Shown here one piece after another: positions 13,538-19,047 of a stretch of DNA of 19,047 bases (within the stretch, counting starts at the first letter, position 1; each line of letters begins with the position of its first letter). The stretch covers positions 1-19,047 of the forward strand of contig CALFMR010000333.1 in NCBI GenBank assembly GCA_937880585.1, read 5' to 3'. The notes below the pieces were generated by a model that had not been told where the DNA came from, searched no databases, and saw only the letters and a program-made list of their open reading frames with translations. Origin of the DNA: an uncultured Acidobacteriota bacterium (GTDB lineage Bacteria; Acidobacteriota; Vicinamibacteria; Vicinamibacterales; SCN-69-37). The position numbers and the translations under genes were made by a program.

Positions 13538-14067
13538 GTGCGGACGGATTCAGCGCTCCAGAGCACCTGACAGCCGAGCACGACGTTAGCTCTTTCGACT
13601 CCGGTACGCCTGAACTCGACAACTGGTTGAAACGCCGAGCGCTCGCGAATGAGACGCTGGGCGCTTCACGGACCTACGTCGTGACGGCTGGGGGACGTGT
13701 GGTCGCCTTCTATGCGTTGGCGAACGGCGCAGTGGCCCACAAGGACGTGTCCGCCAAAACGAAGCGCAACATGCCGGACCCAATTCCGGTGATGGTGCTT
13801 GCGCGTTTGGCCGTCGATTCCGCCTACCAGAAACAAGGTCTTGGTTCCGCGCTTCTGAAGGACGCTCTGCTCCGCACTCTAGCGGCCGCTCAAATCGCTG
13901 GCATTCGCGCGGTGCTGCTTCATGCGATGTCAGACGACGCGAAGCGCTTCTACACACGTGCCGGATTCTACGAGTGTCCGGTCGATCCAATGATGATGAT
14001 GATCGCGCTAGCGGAGGTTGAGAAGAATCTCGACCCGCGCAGTGCGAGCTCTCGGCGGTGGCGATGA
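13534..14067 (+). CDS. GNAT acetyltransferase toxin (TacT-like)
   Basis: A 177-aa type II toxin of the Gcn5-related N-acetyltransferase fold; TacT relatives acetylate the amino group of charged aminoacyl-tRNAs and stop translation. The features are FDSGTPELDNWLKRRALANE (21-40), typical of the family, the strand RLAVD (91-95), the acetyl-CoA pyrophosphate loop QKQGLGSAL (99-107, fitting Q-x-x-G-x-G) and AKRFYTRAGF (136-145) with the likely catalytic Tyr140. The frame is intact and full length, with an extra basic C-terminal tail of about 15 residues. It is translationally coupled to the antitoxin by a 4-nt overlap. The pair sits in the tRNA-Asn-linked segment and no mobility gene is beside it. 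Confidence 0.93.
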   Translation: MSADGFSAPEHLTAEHDVSSFDSGTPELDNWLKRRALANETLGASRTYVVTAGGRVVAFYALANGAVAHKDVSAKTKRNMPDPIPVMVLARLAVDSAYQKQGLGSALLKDALLRTLAAAQIAGIRAVLLHAMSDDAKRFYTRAGFYECPVDPMMMMIALAEVEKNLDPRSASSRRWR

Positions 14068-14129
14068 TTGCCTCCTGCGGGGGGCGAGGCTTCTCGAATA
14101 AGCCAGTGTCGAAGATCGTCCAAAGCGGC

Positions 14130-14140
14130 GAGCCAATCCA
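14130..14140 (+). repeat. Putative attachment site, right copy
   Basis: GAGCCAATCCA here repeats the tRNA-Asn 3' end exactly (13038-13048), in direct orientation, 1,092 bp downstream and 63 bp after the toxin stop. It plausibly marks the right boundary of the inserted toxin-antitoxin segment. Confidence 0.5.
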
Positions 14141-14293
14141 TCATTCTCGAACAGGCACATCCCTCCCGACCTGTCCCTACCTGGATGAACGCAGGTTCTG
14201 GGTGAAACCTTGCGGGCGCCGCGAGATGTTATTGAGGTAGGCGCCTACGCCGCGACGACGACCGAGACGCGCCCGTGAACCTTTCGAGTGGGC

Positions 14294-14323
14294 TTCACGT
14301 GGACTTCGACGTCGTGATAATAT
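14294..14323 (+). promoter_or_regulatory. Promoter of the second padR
   Basis: A -10 GATAAT (14316-14321, 5 of 6 to consensus; TAATAT at 14318-14323 is an alternative) lies 8 nt before the padR ATG. TTCACG (14294-14299) is a weak -35, 16 or 18 nt upstream. There is no Shine-Dalgarno between the -10 and the ATG, so the message is probably leaderless, like that of the first padR. Confidence 0.5.
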
Positions 14324-14329
14324 CTGCCT

Positions 14330-14683
14330 ATGGCAGACATCGATCGCTCGGCGCTCGACCGAGAGCTCAAGAAGGGAGCCGCCGAGCTGCTGCTGTTGTC
14401 CGTGCTGGAGGCCCGGCCGAGGCACGGCTACGAGCTCGGCAAGCTGATCGAAGCGCAGTCGGGCGGACGATTGGTGTTTCACCTCGACTCCCTCTATCCG
14501 TTGCTCTATCGCGTCGAGGAGCGCGGCTGGATCAGGGGAACGTGGGTCGAAAAGCCGGGCGAGCGCCGGCGTCGTTTCTATCGGCTGACGACCGCCGGGC
14601 AGCGCGTGCTGCGCCAGCAGCGCCGGACGTGGGACGAATTCGTCGAGGCGGTCCGCATGGTGACACGAGGGGAACATGCCTGA
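14330..14683 (+). CDS. PadR family transcriptional regulator (partner ADOP gene decayed)
   Basis: A 117-aa PadR repressor with an intact winged helix-turn-helix: KGAAELLLLSVLEARPRHGYELGKLI (15-40), FHLDSLYPLLYRVEERGWI (50-68), and a wing with ERRRRFYRLTTAGQ (78-91). The C-terminal helix WDEFVEAVRMVTRG is the normal dimerisation end of ADOP-linked PadR proteins. It differs clearly from the PadR at 3449-3823, so it is a paralogue rather than a duplicate. The following ADOP start codon overlaps its last codons by 8 nt, but that gene is broken, leaving this regulator without its usual target. It may still regulate other genes. Confidence 0.9.
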   Translation: MADIDRSALDRELKKGAAELLLLSVLEARPRHGYELGKLIEAQSGGRLVFHLDSLYPLLYRVEERGWIRGTWVEKPGERRRRFYRLTTAGQRVLRQQRRTWDEFVEAVRMVTRGEHA

Positions 14684-14767
14684 CTGGACGCCGCACATCC
14701 GCTCGTGTCTCGCGTGGCTGCCCTGTCGCCAACGCGCGAGCGGGAGATCGTCGAAGAGCTCTCGCAG
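14676..14767 (+). pseudogene. 5' remnant of an ADOP permease gene, frameshifted and truncated
   Basis: The ATG at 14676 overlaps padR and begins MPDWTPHIRSCLAWL, the usual start of ADOP permeases of the MPDW type. After codon 15 the match moves to another frame, where LSPTREREIVEELSQ (from 14723) continues the same family sequence. A single missing base at about 14721-14722 explains the shift. As read, the nominal product is only 35 aa (stop at 14781-14783). Family similarity ends at ELSQ (14767), so the remaining roughly 2.4 kb of the permease is gone, replaced by the 3' end of the convergent glycan operon. Confidence 0.7.
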
Positions 14768-14800
14768 TTTTTCTTTATCTTAGGCGGCGAACGGCATCGA

Positions 14801-15541
14801 TCACTCGCCGTCCTGCGCCGCGTGCCACCTGAGCAAGCCGCGCACGACTGCATAGTTCTCACGTCCGAGCCGCTCACGCAGCGACCGCAGCCGGAACGCC
14901 GCGTTCGAGGCGTTCCACACGTACCGCGTGGGCGCGTCGAGCGCGCTCGTGATGTGCTCGAGCGAAAGGCCGCGGCCGTGCTTCGATCCGTCCAGCACGA
15001 TCGCCGTCGACCAGGCCCCATCCACCAACACGCGGCGAAGCGTCGCGGTGACGAACGGCTCGAATCGCGGGTAGAAAATCGGCGCGAGCTCGAGACCGGT
15101 TTCCACGGAGAGACGCGCAAGCGTTTCGGCATCACGCGTGTGGCACAGCACCGAGATCGGCCGCGCGTTCGGCTGCGTCGCGAGGGTGGTGAGGAGCGCG
15201 CGAAGCACGGGCCACGGTCCGGACCGCACGACTAGTACCGGTCCGCGCACGTCATCGAGATCGCACGGCACGTCGTTCGCGCCGCCGTTCTCGATCAAGC
15301 CGGACAGAATCAGGCGCACGGCGCGCTCCCGTTCCGCGCGCGATTTCGCGGCGCTTCCCGGCGTCATCGGTATCCACTGAAGCAGACTCCACGCCTTCGC
15401 ATCGGACCGGCGACGAGCGCGAGCGGCAGACTGCGCGTTCAGCGTCGGGGCCATCCGCGCCGCGCGCGTCGCCTGTTGCAGGCGCTCGTGCAGCACCGAG
15501 GCGCTGGACGAATCGATCGGCGTCATCGCTCGAGATGCCAT
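14801..15541 (-). CDS. Hypothetical protein, last gene of the glycan operon
   Basis: A 246-aa protein that I do not recognise. Residues about 1-90 look helical and rich in Ala, Arg and Ser, including SVLHERLQQATRAARMAP and WSLLQWIPMTPGSAA. From about 97 the sequence resembles a Rossmann-like alternating alpha/beta domain: GPVLVVRSGPWPVLRALLTTL, then PISVLCHTRDAETLA, FYPRFEPF and WSTAIVLDGSKHGRG. This faintly recalls ADP-heptose/glycosyltransferase-B N-terminal folds, but no nucleotide-sugar site is visible. It starts 4 nt after the preceding glycosyltransferase stop, so it is co-translated with it, and is inferred to act in the same glycan pathway. A second ATG at 15526 is a possible alternative start. 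Confidence 0.75.
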   Translation of the reverse strand: MASRAMTPIDSSSASVLHERLQQATRAARMAPTLNAQSAARARRRSDAKAWSLLQWIPMTPGSAAKSRAERERAVRLILSGLIENGGANDVPCDLDDVRGPVLVVRSGPWPVLRALLTTLATQPNARPISVLCHTRDAETLARLSVETGLELAPIFYPRFEPFVTATLRRVLVDGAWSTAIVLDGSKHGRGLSLEHITSALDAPTRYVWNASNAAFRLRSLRERLGRENYAVVRGLLRWHAAQDGE

Positions 15542-15545
15542 GGCC

Positions 15546-16829
15546 TCACGCGTTGATCGAGAGCGCGTGCGCCTCGACCGTGAGCGCACCGGCGAGCAGC
15601 GCGTCCACGTCCGTCGGCCGGTCCGCCGCGCGGGCGTGCTCGAGAATCTCGAGATAGCGCGGGTTGACTGCCGTCGTCGTATCGCACCGGCGGAGCAGAT
15701 GCGCTCGCAGATCGCGTCCGAGCACCGGCAAGTCGTGTTCGTGAGACGCACACCAGCGCAGGGCTGACGAGACCAACTCCGCGTCGTCACGATCGTCGAC
15801 GAACAGCGGATAGTCCGACGGATACGCGTCGGCCACCGCATGACCTCGCGTGATGACGACCGGCAGGCCCGCGGCGGGCGCCTCGAGCGATGCGTACGCG
15901 AACGGCTCGTCCTGTTTCAGCAGCAGCACAGCCGCGTCGTACCCGGCGAGGCGCGCCAACAGGTCGGACTTCTCCAGCCGTCCGACCACCCGCACGCGAT
16001 CGTCGAGATGGCGGGACGCGATCTCGGCGGCCAGCTCGGCGCCGTACGACGTCGATGCTGGACCGATGATGTCGAGCTCGAAGGGCATCGATCCCGGCGA
16101 CGCCGCAAACGCGTCGATGCCGGCGATGAGCTGCGGAATGCCTTTCATCGGCTCGACCTGGCCGAAGTAGACGAGACGCAACGGGCCGCCGCCGCGCAGG
16201 AGCGGCTCCGCGCGCGTCGGGAACGCAGCGAAGTCGACGCCGTTCGGCACGACGAGGTGCGCGCCGTACTCCCCCACGACCGAGTTCATCGCGCGCACGT
16301 GCGACGCGCACGAGACCGCCGTCATGCCGCGTTTCAACCGAGCCACGCGCGACAGCCAGTGGATCGGCCGTCGATACCCGAGCAGATACCGATCCACGTC
16401 GTCCATCAGATGGACGATCACGGGCACACGCGCGCTGAGCGCTGTCTCGAAGATGCCGACGGGACCGAGGCCGAGAGGATTGCCCATCCAGATCCGATCG
16501 GGCCGAAAGCGCTCGATCTCGCGCGCCAGGGCGACGGCGTTCGCGGGAATGACGCCGCCGAAGGCGTCGGTGCGATCGTGAGACCAGACGGCGGAGTCCT
16601 GCAGCCGATCGGCGAGGTCCGGTTCGTAGGCCAGCACCGGTGCGAACACTTCGCGCGTGGCGACGTCATCGGCGCGGCGCACGCGGCGCTGCGCACCCAC
16701 GGCCGTCGAGGTGACGACTTCCACGTCATGCCCGGCCGCGGCAAACGTCCGCGCGACCTCGAGCACGCCGAGCTCGTATCCGCCCCGCACGTGCGGCGGA
16801 AAGATGTTCGACAGGACCATCACGCGCAT
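15546..16829 (-). CDS. Glycosyltransferase family 4 protein
   Basis: A 427-aa GT-B glycosyltransferase. The N-terminal donor/acceptor domain begins MRVMVLSNIFPPHVRGGYELG, the usual GT4 start with its glycine-rich loop. The hinge is followed by LRLVYFGQVEPMKGIPQLIAGI, the GT4 GRL-xx-KG-like segment. The C-terminal signature is EPFAYASLEAPAAGLPVVITRGHAVADAYP, corresponding to the E-x7-E donor site with only the second Glu clearly kept. The product is cytoplasmic or membrane-associated, with no transmembrane helix. The start at 16829 overlaps the previous gene by 10 nt; a second in-frame ATG at 16820 would give a TGATG overlap. The sugar donor cannot be told from the sequence. It lies in a polysaccharide or glycan-decoration operon. 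Confidence 0.9.
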   Translation of the reverse strand: MRVMVLSNIFPPHVRGGYELGVLEVARTFAAAGHDVEVVTSTAVGAQRRVRRADDVATREVFAPVLAYEPDLADRLQDSAVWSHDRTDAFGGVIPANAVALAREIERFRPDRIWMGNPLGLGPVGIFETALSARVPVIVHLMDDVDRYLLGYRRPIHWLSRVARLKRGMTAVSCASHVRAMNSVVGEYGAHLVVPNGVDFAAFPTRAEPLLRGGGPLRLVYFGQVEPMKGIPQLIAGIDAFAASPGSMPFELDIIGPASTSYGAELAAEIASRHLDDRVRVVGRLEKSDLLARLAGYDAAVLLLKQDEPFAYASLEAPAAGLPVVITRGHAVADAYPSDYPLFVDDRDDAELVSSALRWCASHEHDLPVLGRDLRAHLLRRCDTTTAVNPRYLEILEHARAADRPTDVDALLAGALTVEAHALSINA

Positions 16830-17914
16830 CGGCGCAGGTCCTCGATGACCGCCGTGACGCGCGGCCAGTAGTCGTCCCAGGCAAAACAATTCACGAGCGC
16901 GGCGCGCGCCGATTCGAGACGCTCGCGTCGCTCGCCGTCGTCCATCCGCGCGAGCCGGCGCATGTCGGCGCGAAGCGCGTCGCTGTTGCCCTCGGGGAAC
17001 GTCCAGTCAGAAAGTCCAACCGCGCCCATCACCTCGGCGAACGCCGGTACATTTGACGACACGGGCAGCGTGCCGTCGCGCAGCGCTTCGCACAGCACGA
17101 GCCCGAGCAATTCAGGCTGCTCGATGTGACGTCCGTCGAAGAGATGATGCGTCGATGCCGCCACGAGCCCGTTGGTCTCCGCGATGAGCGCCCGCACGTC
17201 AGCGCGAGGCAGGCGCCCACGGAAGTTGACGTGTTTTCCACGCGCGCGCTCGCGGAGAAACGCGCCATATTCCTCATCCGGCGTCGGCCCGACGACGTGC
17301 AGGACGTCGCCTTCGGCAAGCGCATCGATCGTCGTCTCGAGTCCCTTGTGCGGCAGCACGCGGCCGAGCGCTACGTACTCGCGACGACGAGGAGAGACGA
17401 CGTCGAGCGGACGCATCTCGCGGCGCCAGATCGCCGCGTGCAGCCACGTCGCGTTCCGCGCGTAGACGCCCGCACGGCTCGCGGCATAGGCGGAGATCTC
17501 GACGAAGTGCTGGCCGGGGCACGGCTGATAGACGTCGGCGAAGACCGGACGGATCAGCTCGAAGCCGAGCGAGGTGAAGAGCAGCGACTGGTCGGACGCG
17601 GTGGAGGCGATGACGTCGAACACCAGCTCGGACGCCAGATACTGATGCACCCAGATGTGATCGTGGCGATTCAACGACGCGAGCACGTCGCGCCAGGTGA
17701 CGACCTCGGGCGCGGCGCCCGACGCGGCGTCGGTGGAAATGAACGCCGTGCGGAGCCGATCGGCCATGTCGGCACGTGGCGGCAGCACGTCGACGGGCGC
17801 CGCAATCGTCACCGACTCGCCGGCCGCGAGCATCGCCTGCGCGGTCTCGATGGTGTACAGCTCGCCACCGCCCGTCGCGTCCAGGGGATACAGGCTGATG
17901 AGTGCCGCGCTCAT
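16820..17914 (-). CDS. Glycosyltransferase (GT4-like, GT-B fold)
   Basis: A 364-aa glycosyltransferase. The N-terminus MSAALISLYPLDATGGGELYTIETAQAMLAAG shows the glycine-rich loop and following helix of GT-B enzymes. Mid-protein, REYVALGRVLPHKGLETTIDAL is the characteristic second Rossmann strand and KG helix, and HVVGPTPDEEYGAFL is the usual following block. The donor-site helix is represented by EQPELLGLVLCEALRDGTLPVSSNVPAFAEVMG, with the two Glu residues in an E-x7-E-like spacing. Acceptor and donor are unknown. The ATG at 17914 overlaps the FkbM gene stop by 4 nt, so I prefer it to the longer frame beginning at 17971. Confidence 0.87.
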   Translation of the reverse strand: MSAALISLYPLDATGGGELYTIETAQAMLAAGESVTIAAPVDVLPPRADMADRLRTAFISTDAASGAAPEVVTWRDVLASLNRHDHIWVHQYLASELVFDVIASTASDQSLLFTSLGFELIRPVFADVYQPCPGQHFVEISAYAASRAGVYARNATWLHAAIWRREMRPLDVVSPRRREYVALGRVLPHKGLETTIDALAEGDVLHVVGPTPDEEYGAFLRERARGKHVNFRGRLPRADVRALIAETNGLVAASTHHLFDGRHIEQPELLGLVLCEALRDGTLPVSSNVPAFAEVMGAVGLSDWTFPEGNSDALRADMRRLARMDDGERRERLESARAALVNCFAWDDYWPRVTAVIEDLRRCA

Positions 17915-18990
17915 GGACAAACCGCCGCGACGCGTGCCGGATCGCGCGCGAGCACGAGCTCCGCGTTGCACCAGTCATCGAGCTGCGAGACGTCGGTGAT
18001 CCGCGTCACTGTGAGCTGGTCGTCGCGCCGCCAAACCATGAAGCCGTGTCGCGCGAACGTCGCCAGCAGCGCGCGCCGATCGGCGCCGGCGCCGGTGAGC
18101 CCGGGCGGATTCCACTCGAGCAGGACGATCGTGCGGTCGTCCACGTGCGTCTGGAAGAAACGATCCGCGCCGGCCCAGATCCGCGCCTCGCTACCTTCCG
18201 CGTCCATCTTGATGCACGAGAAGATGTCGTCGCTGTCAGCGAACGCTTCGTCGAGCGTCGTCATCGAGACTGGCTGTTCACGTGGACGTTCGTGCCATTC
18301 GTCGAGCAGACGATCGGGCAGCGTCGAGAGCGTCGAGCTCGCCTGGCTGCCGACGAACGTGTGCAGCGTCGCGGTGCCGGTCCGATCGCCGAGCGCGACG
18401 TCCCGCACCGTGCAGACGTGGCCGACGGTGTTCATGCGGACGTTGCGGCGCAGCACCTCCGCAGTGCGCGGATTCGCCTCGAAGGCGTGGACGCGCCCGG
18501 TGCCGCCGACGAGCATGGCGCCGAAGACGGTGAAGTAGCCGATGTTCGCCCCGATGTCGAGAAAACGCTCGCCGGGACGGAGAATCCGCTCGAGAAGATG
18601 CGTCGTCGGCGTGTCCCACTGCCGGTGCATCACGAGCGCCGGCGTCAGTTGAAGATCGTCAGCGAATCCGATGAGGGGAAATCCGAGGCTCGTCGGCAGC
18701 AGCATGAGGCCGTTGCCGACGTACGTCGCGGGCGGCGGGGCCGTCGAGACGACGGTCAGCATCTGGTGCAGTTGGCGTTCGATCACCGAGAGGCGCGCGT
18801 TCGCCACCGTGGACTCCGGCGCCGTGAGCGCGCCGTGAATGACCTTCCACGTGCGGCCGTCGTCCACCGCCAGCGACACGTCACGCAGGACCTGGATCGA
18901 TTCTTCGAGATGGCGCGGCGTCAGTCGCGCGGGCGCTTCGTCGATCGGGTCCGTCGTGGACGTACGTGCGGCGTGGTCGGCTCGTGACAT
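17911..18990 (-). CDS. FkbM family SAM-dependent methyltransferase
   Basis: A 359-aa class I methyltransferase. Motif I is FLDIGANIGYFT (143-154), the acidic SAM-ribose strand is HAFEANP (168-174), and IKMDAEGSE (260-268) is the diagnostic FkbM signature. These enzymes O-methylate hydroxyls, often on surface sugars, which agrees with the two downstream glycosyltransferases. Residues 1-125 form a family-atypical N-terminal extension of unknown function. The first ATG is at 18990. However, the frame stays open up to the adapter-contaminated contig end, there is no good Shine-Dalgarno, and a start further upstream cannot be excluded. It overlaps the next gene by 4 nt and is the first visible gene of the operon. 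Confidence 0.9.
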   Translation of the reverse strand: MSRADHAARTSTTDPIDEAPARLTPRHLEESIQVLRDVSLAVDDGRTWKVIHGALTAPESTVANARLSVIERQLHQMLTVVSTAPPPATYVGNGLMLLPTSLGFPLIGFADDLQLTPALVMHRQWDTPTTHLLERILRPGERFLDIGANIGYFTVFGAMLVGGTGRVHAFEANPRTAEVLRRNVRMNTVGHVCTVRDVALGDRTGTATLHTFVGSQASSTLSTLPDRLLDEWHERPREQPVSMTTLDEAFADSDDIFSCIKMDAEGSEARIWAGADRFFQTHVDDRTIVLLEWNPPGLTGAGADRRALLATFARHGFMVWRRDDQLTVTRITDVSQLDDWCNAELVLARDPARVAAVCP

Positions 18991-19025
18991 GCGGTGAAGG
19001 GCCCTTTCACTCGACGTGTGCGCCG

Positions 19026-19047
19026 AGATCGGAAGAGCGTCGTGTAG
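19026..19047. other. Illumina TruSeq adapter contamination at the contig end
   Basis: The final 22 bases begin AGATCGGAAGAGC and continue CGTCGTGTAG-like into the window end, matching the well-known TruSeq universal adapter reverse complement. This is not genomic sequence, so true genomic DNA ends at or before 19025. Confidence 0.95.

Larger units (their letters stand above)
14068..14329. other. Intergenic region holding the right repeat copy and the second padR promoter
   Basis: 262 bp without a supported gene. It contains the second GAGCCAATCCA copy (14130-14140), where the lower-GC TA segment appears to end, and a perfect 12-bp palindrome GTAGGCGCCTAC (14237-14248) of unknown meaning. The padR promoter lies at the right end. 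No integrase or transposase fragment could be recognised in any frame. Confidence 0.45.

Noticed and set aside
14068..14240. Possible integrase or transposase remnant next to the right repeat copy
   Set aside because: Translation in the frames examined on both strands gave no recognisable recombinase motif; similarity would need a database search to establish.
14237..14248. Perfect 12-bp palindrome GTAGGCGCCTAC upstream of the second padR
   Set aside because: A 12-bp palindrome is expected several times by chance in a window of this size, and it does not resemble the dyad at the first padR promoter.
14736..14779. Possible intrinsic terminator (GCGAG/CTCGC stem before a T-rich run)
   Set aside because: The stem is only 5 bp with a 20-nt loop, and most of it is remnant ADOP coding sequence, so it is not convincing despite the T-run.

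Overview
The window is high-GC bacterial DNA with tightly packed genes. It carries a PadR regulator paired with a large ADOP-type (Acidobacterial Duplicated Orphan Permease) MacB/FtsX permease, the remnant of a second such pair, and a DUF4159 protein. I infer an Acidobacteriota member (Vicinamibacteria-like), probably from a metagenome. The last 22 bases match Illumina TruSeq adapter, so the right edge is a contig end with untrimmed adapter.

Left part (1-4563): the 3' end of an enolase-superfamily sugar-acid dehydratase converges on an ADOP permease (minus strand). The permease is transcribed behind its padR, whose promoter overlaps a large imperfect palindrome. Upstream, on the same strand, is a stand-alone zinc-ligand-free ribosomal protein S4 gene.

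Central housekeeping block (4875-12700): rhomboid protease and a Mug/TDG-type uracil-DNA glycosylase (ATGA overlap), a DedA membrane protein, and a secreted DUF4159 protein. Then comes the conserved series SRP RNA - dnaX - ybaB/ebfC - recR, with 1-nt stop/start overlaps between the three protein genes. It is followed by a flippase-like LPG-synthase-TM protein diverging from a DUF4203 membrane protein, and an OsmC peroxiredoxin.

Accessory part (12969-14140): a tRNA-Asn(GTT) gene is followed by a roughly 1.1-kb, visibly less GC-rich segment holding one DUF1778/GNAT (TacA/TacT-type) toxin-antitoxin pair. The segment is bounded by an 11-bp direct repeat of the tRNA 3' end, which suggests a minimal tRNA-integrated island without an integrase. 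The TA promoter carries three consecutive short palindromes.

Right part (14330-19025): a second padR whose partner ADOP gene survives only as a frameshifted stub of about 30 codons. Convergent to it is a minus-strand glycan/surface-polysaccharide operon: FkbM methyltransferase, two glycosyltransferases and an unrecognised protein.

No CRISPR array, complete insertion sequence or phage gene was seen. The observations most worth a second look are the tRNA-Asn/TA micro-island, the PadR promoter/operator architecture with apparent leaderless starts at several genes, and the decayed second PadR-ADOP pair.
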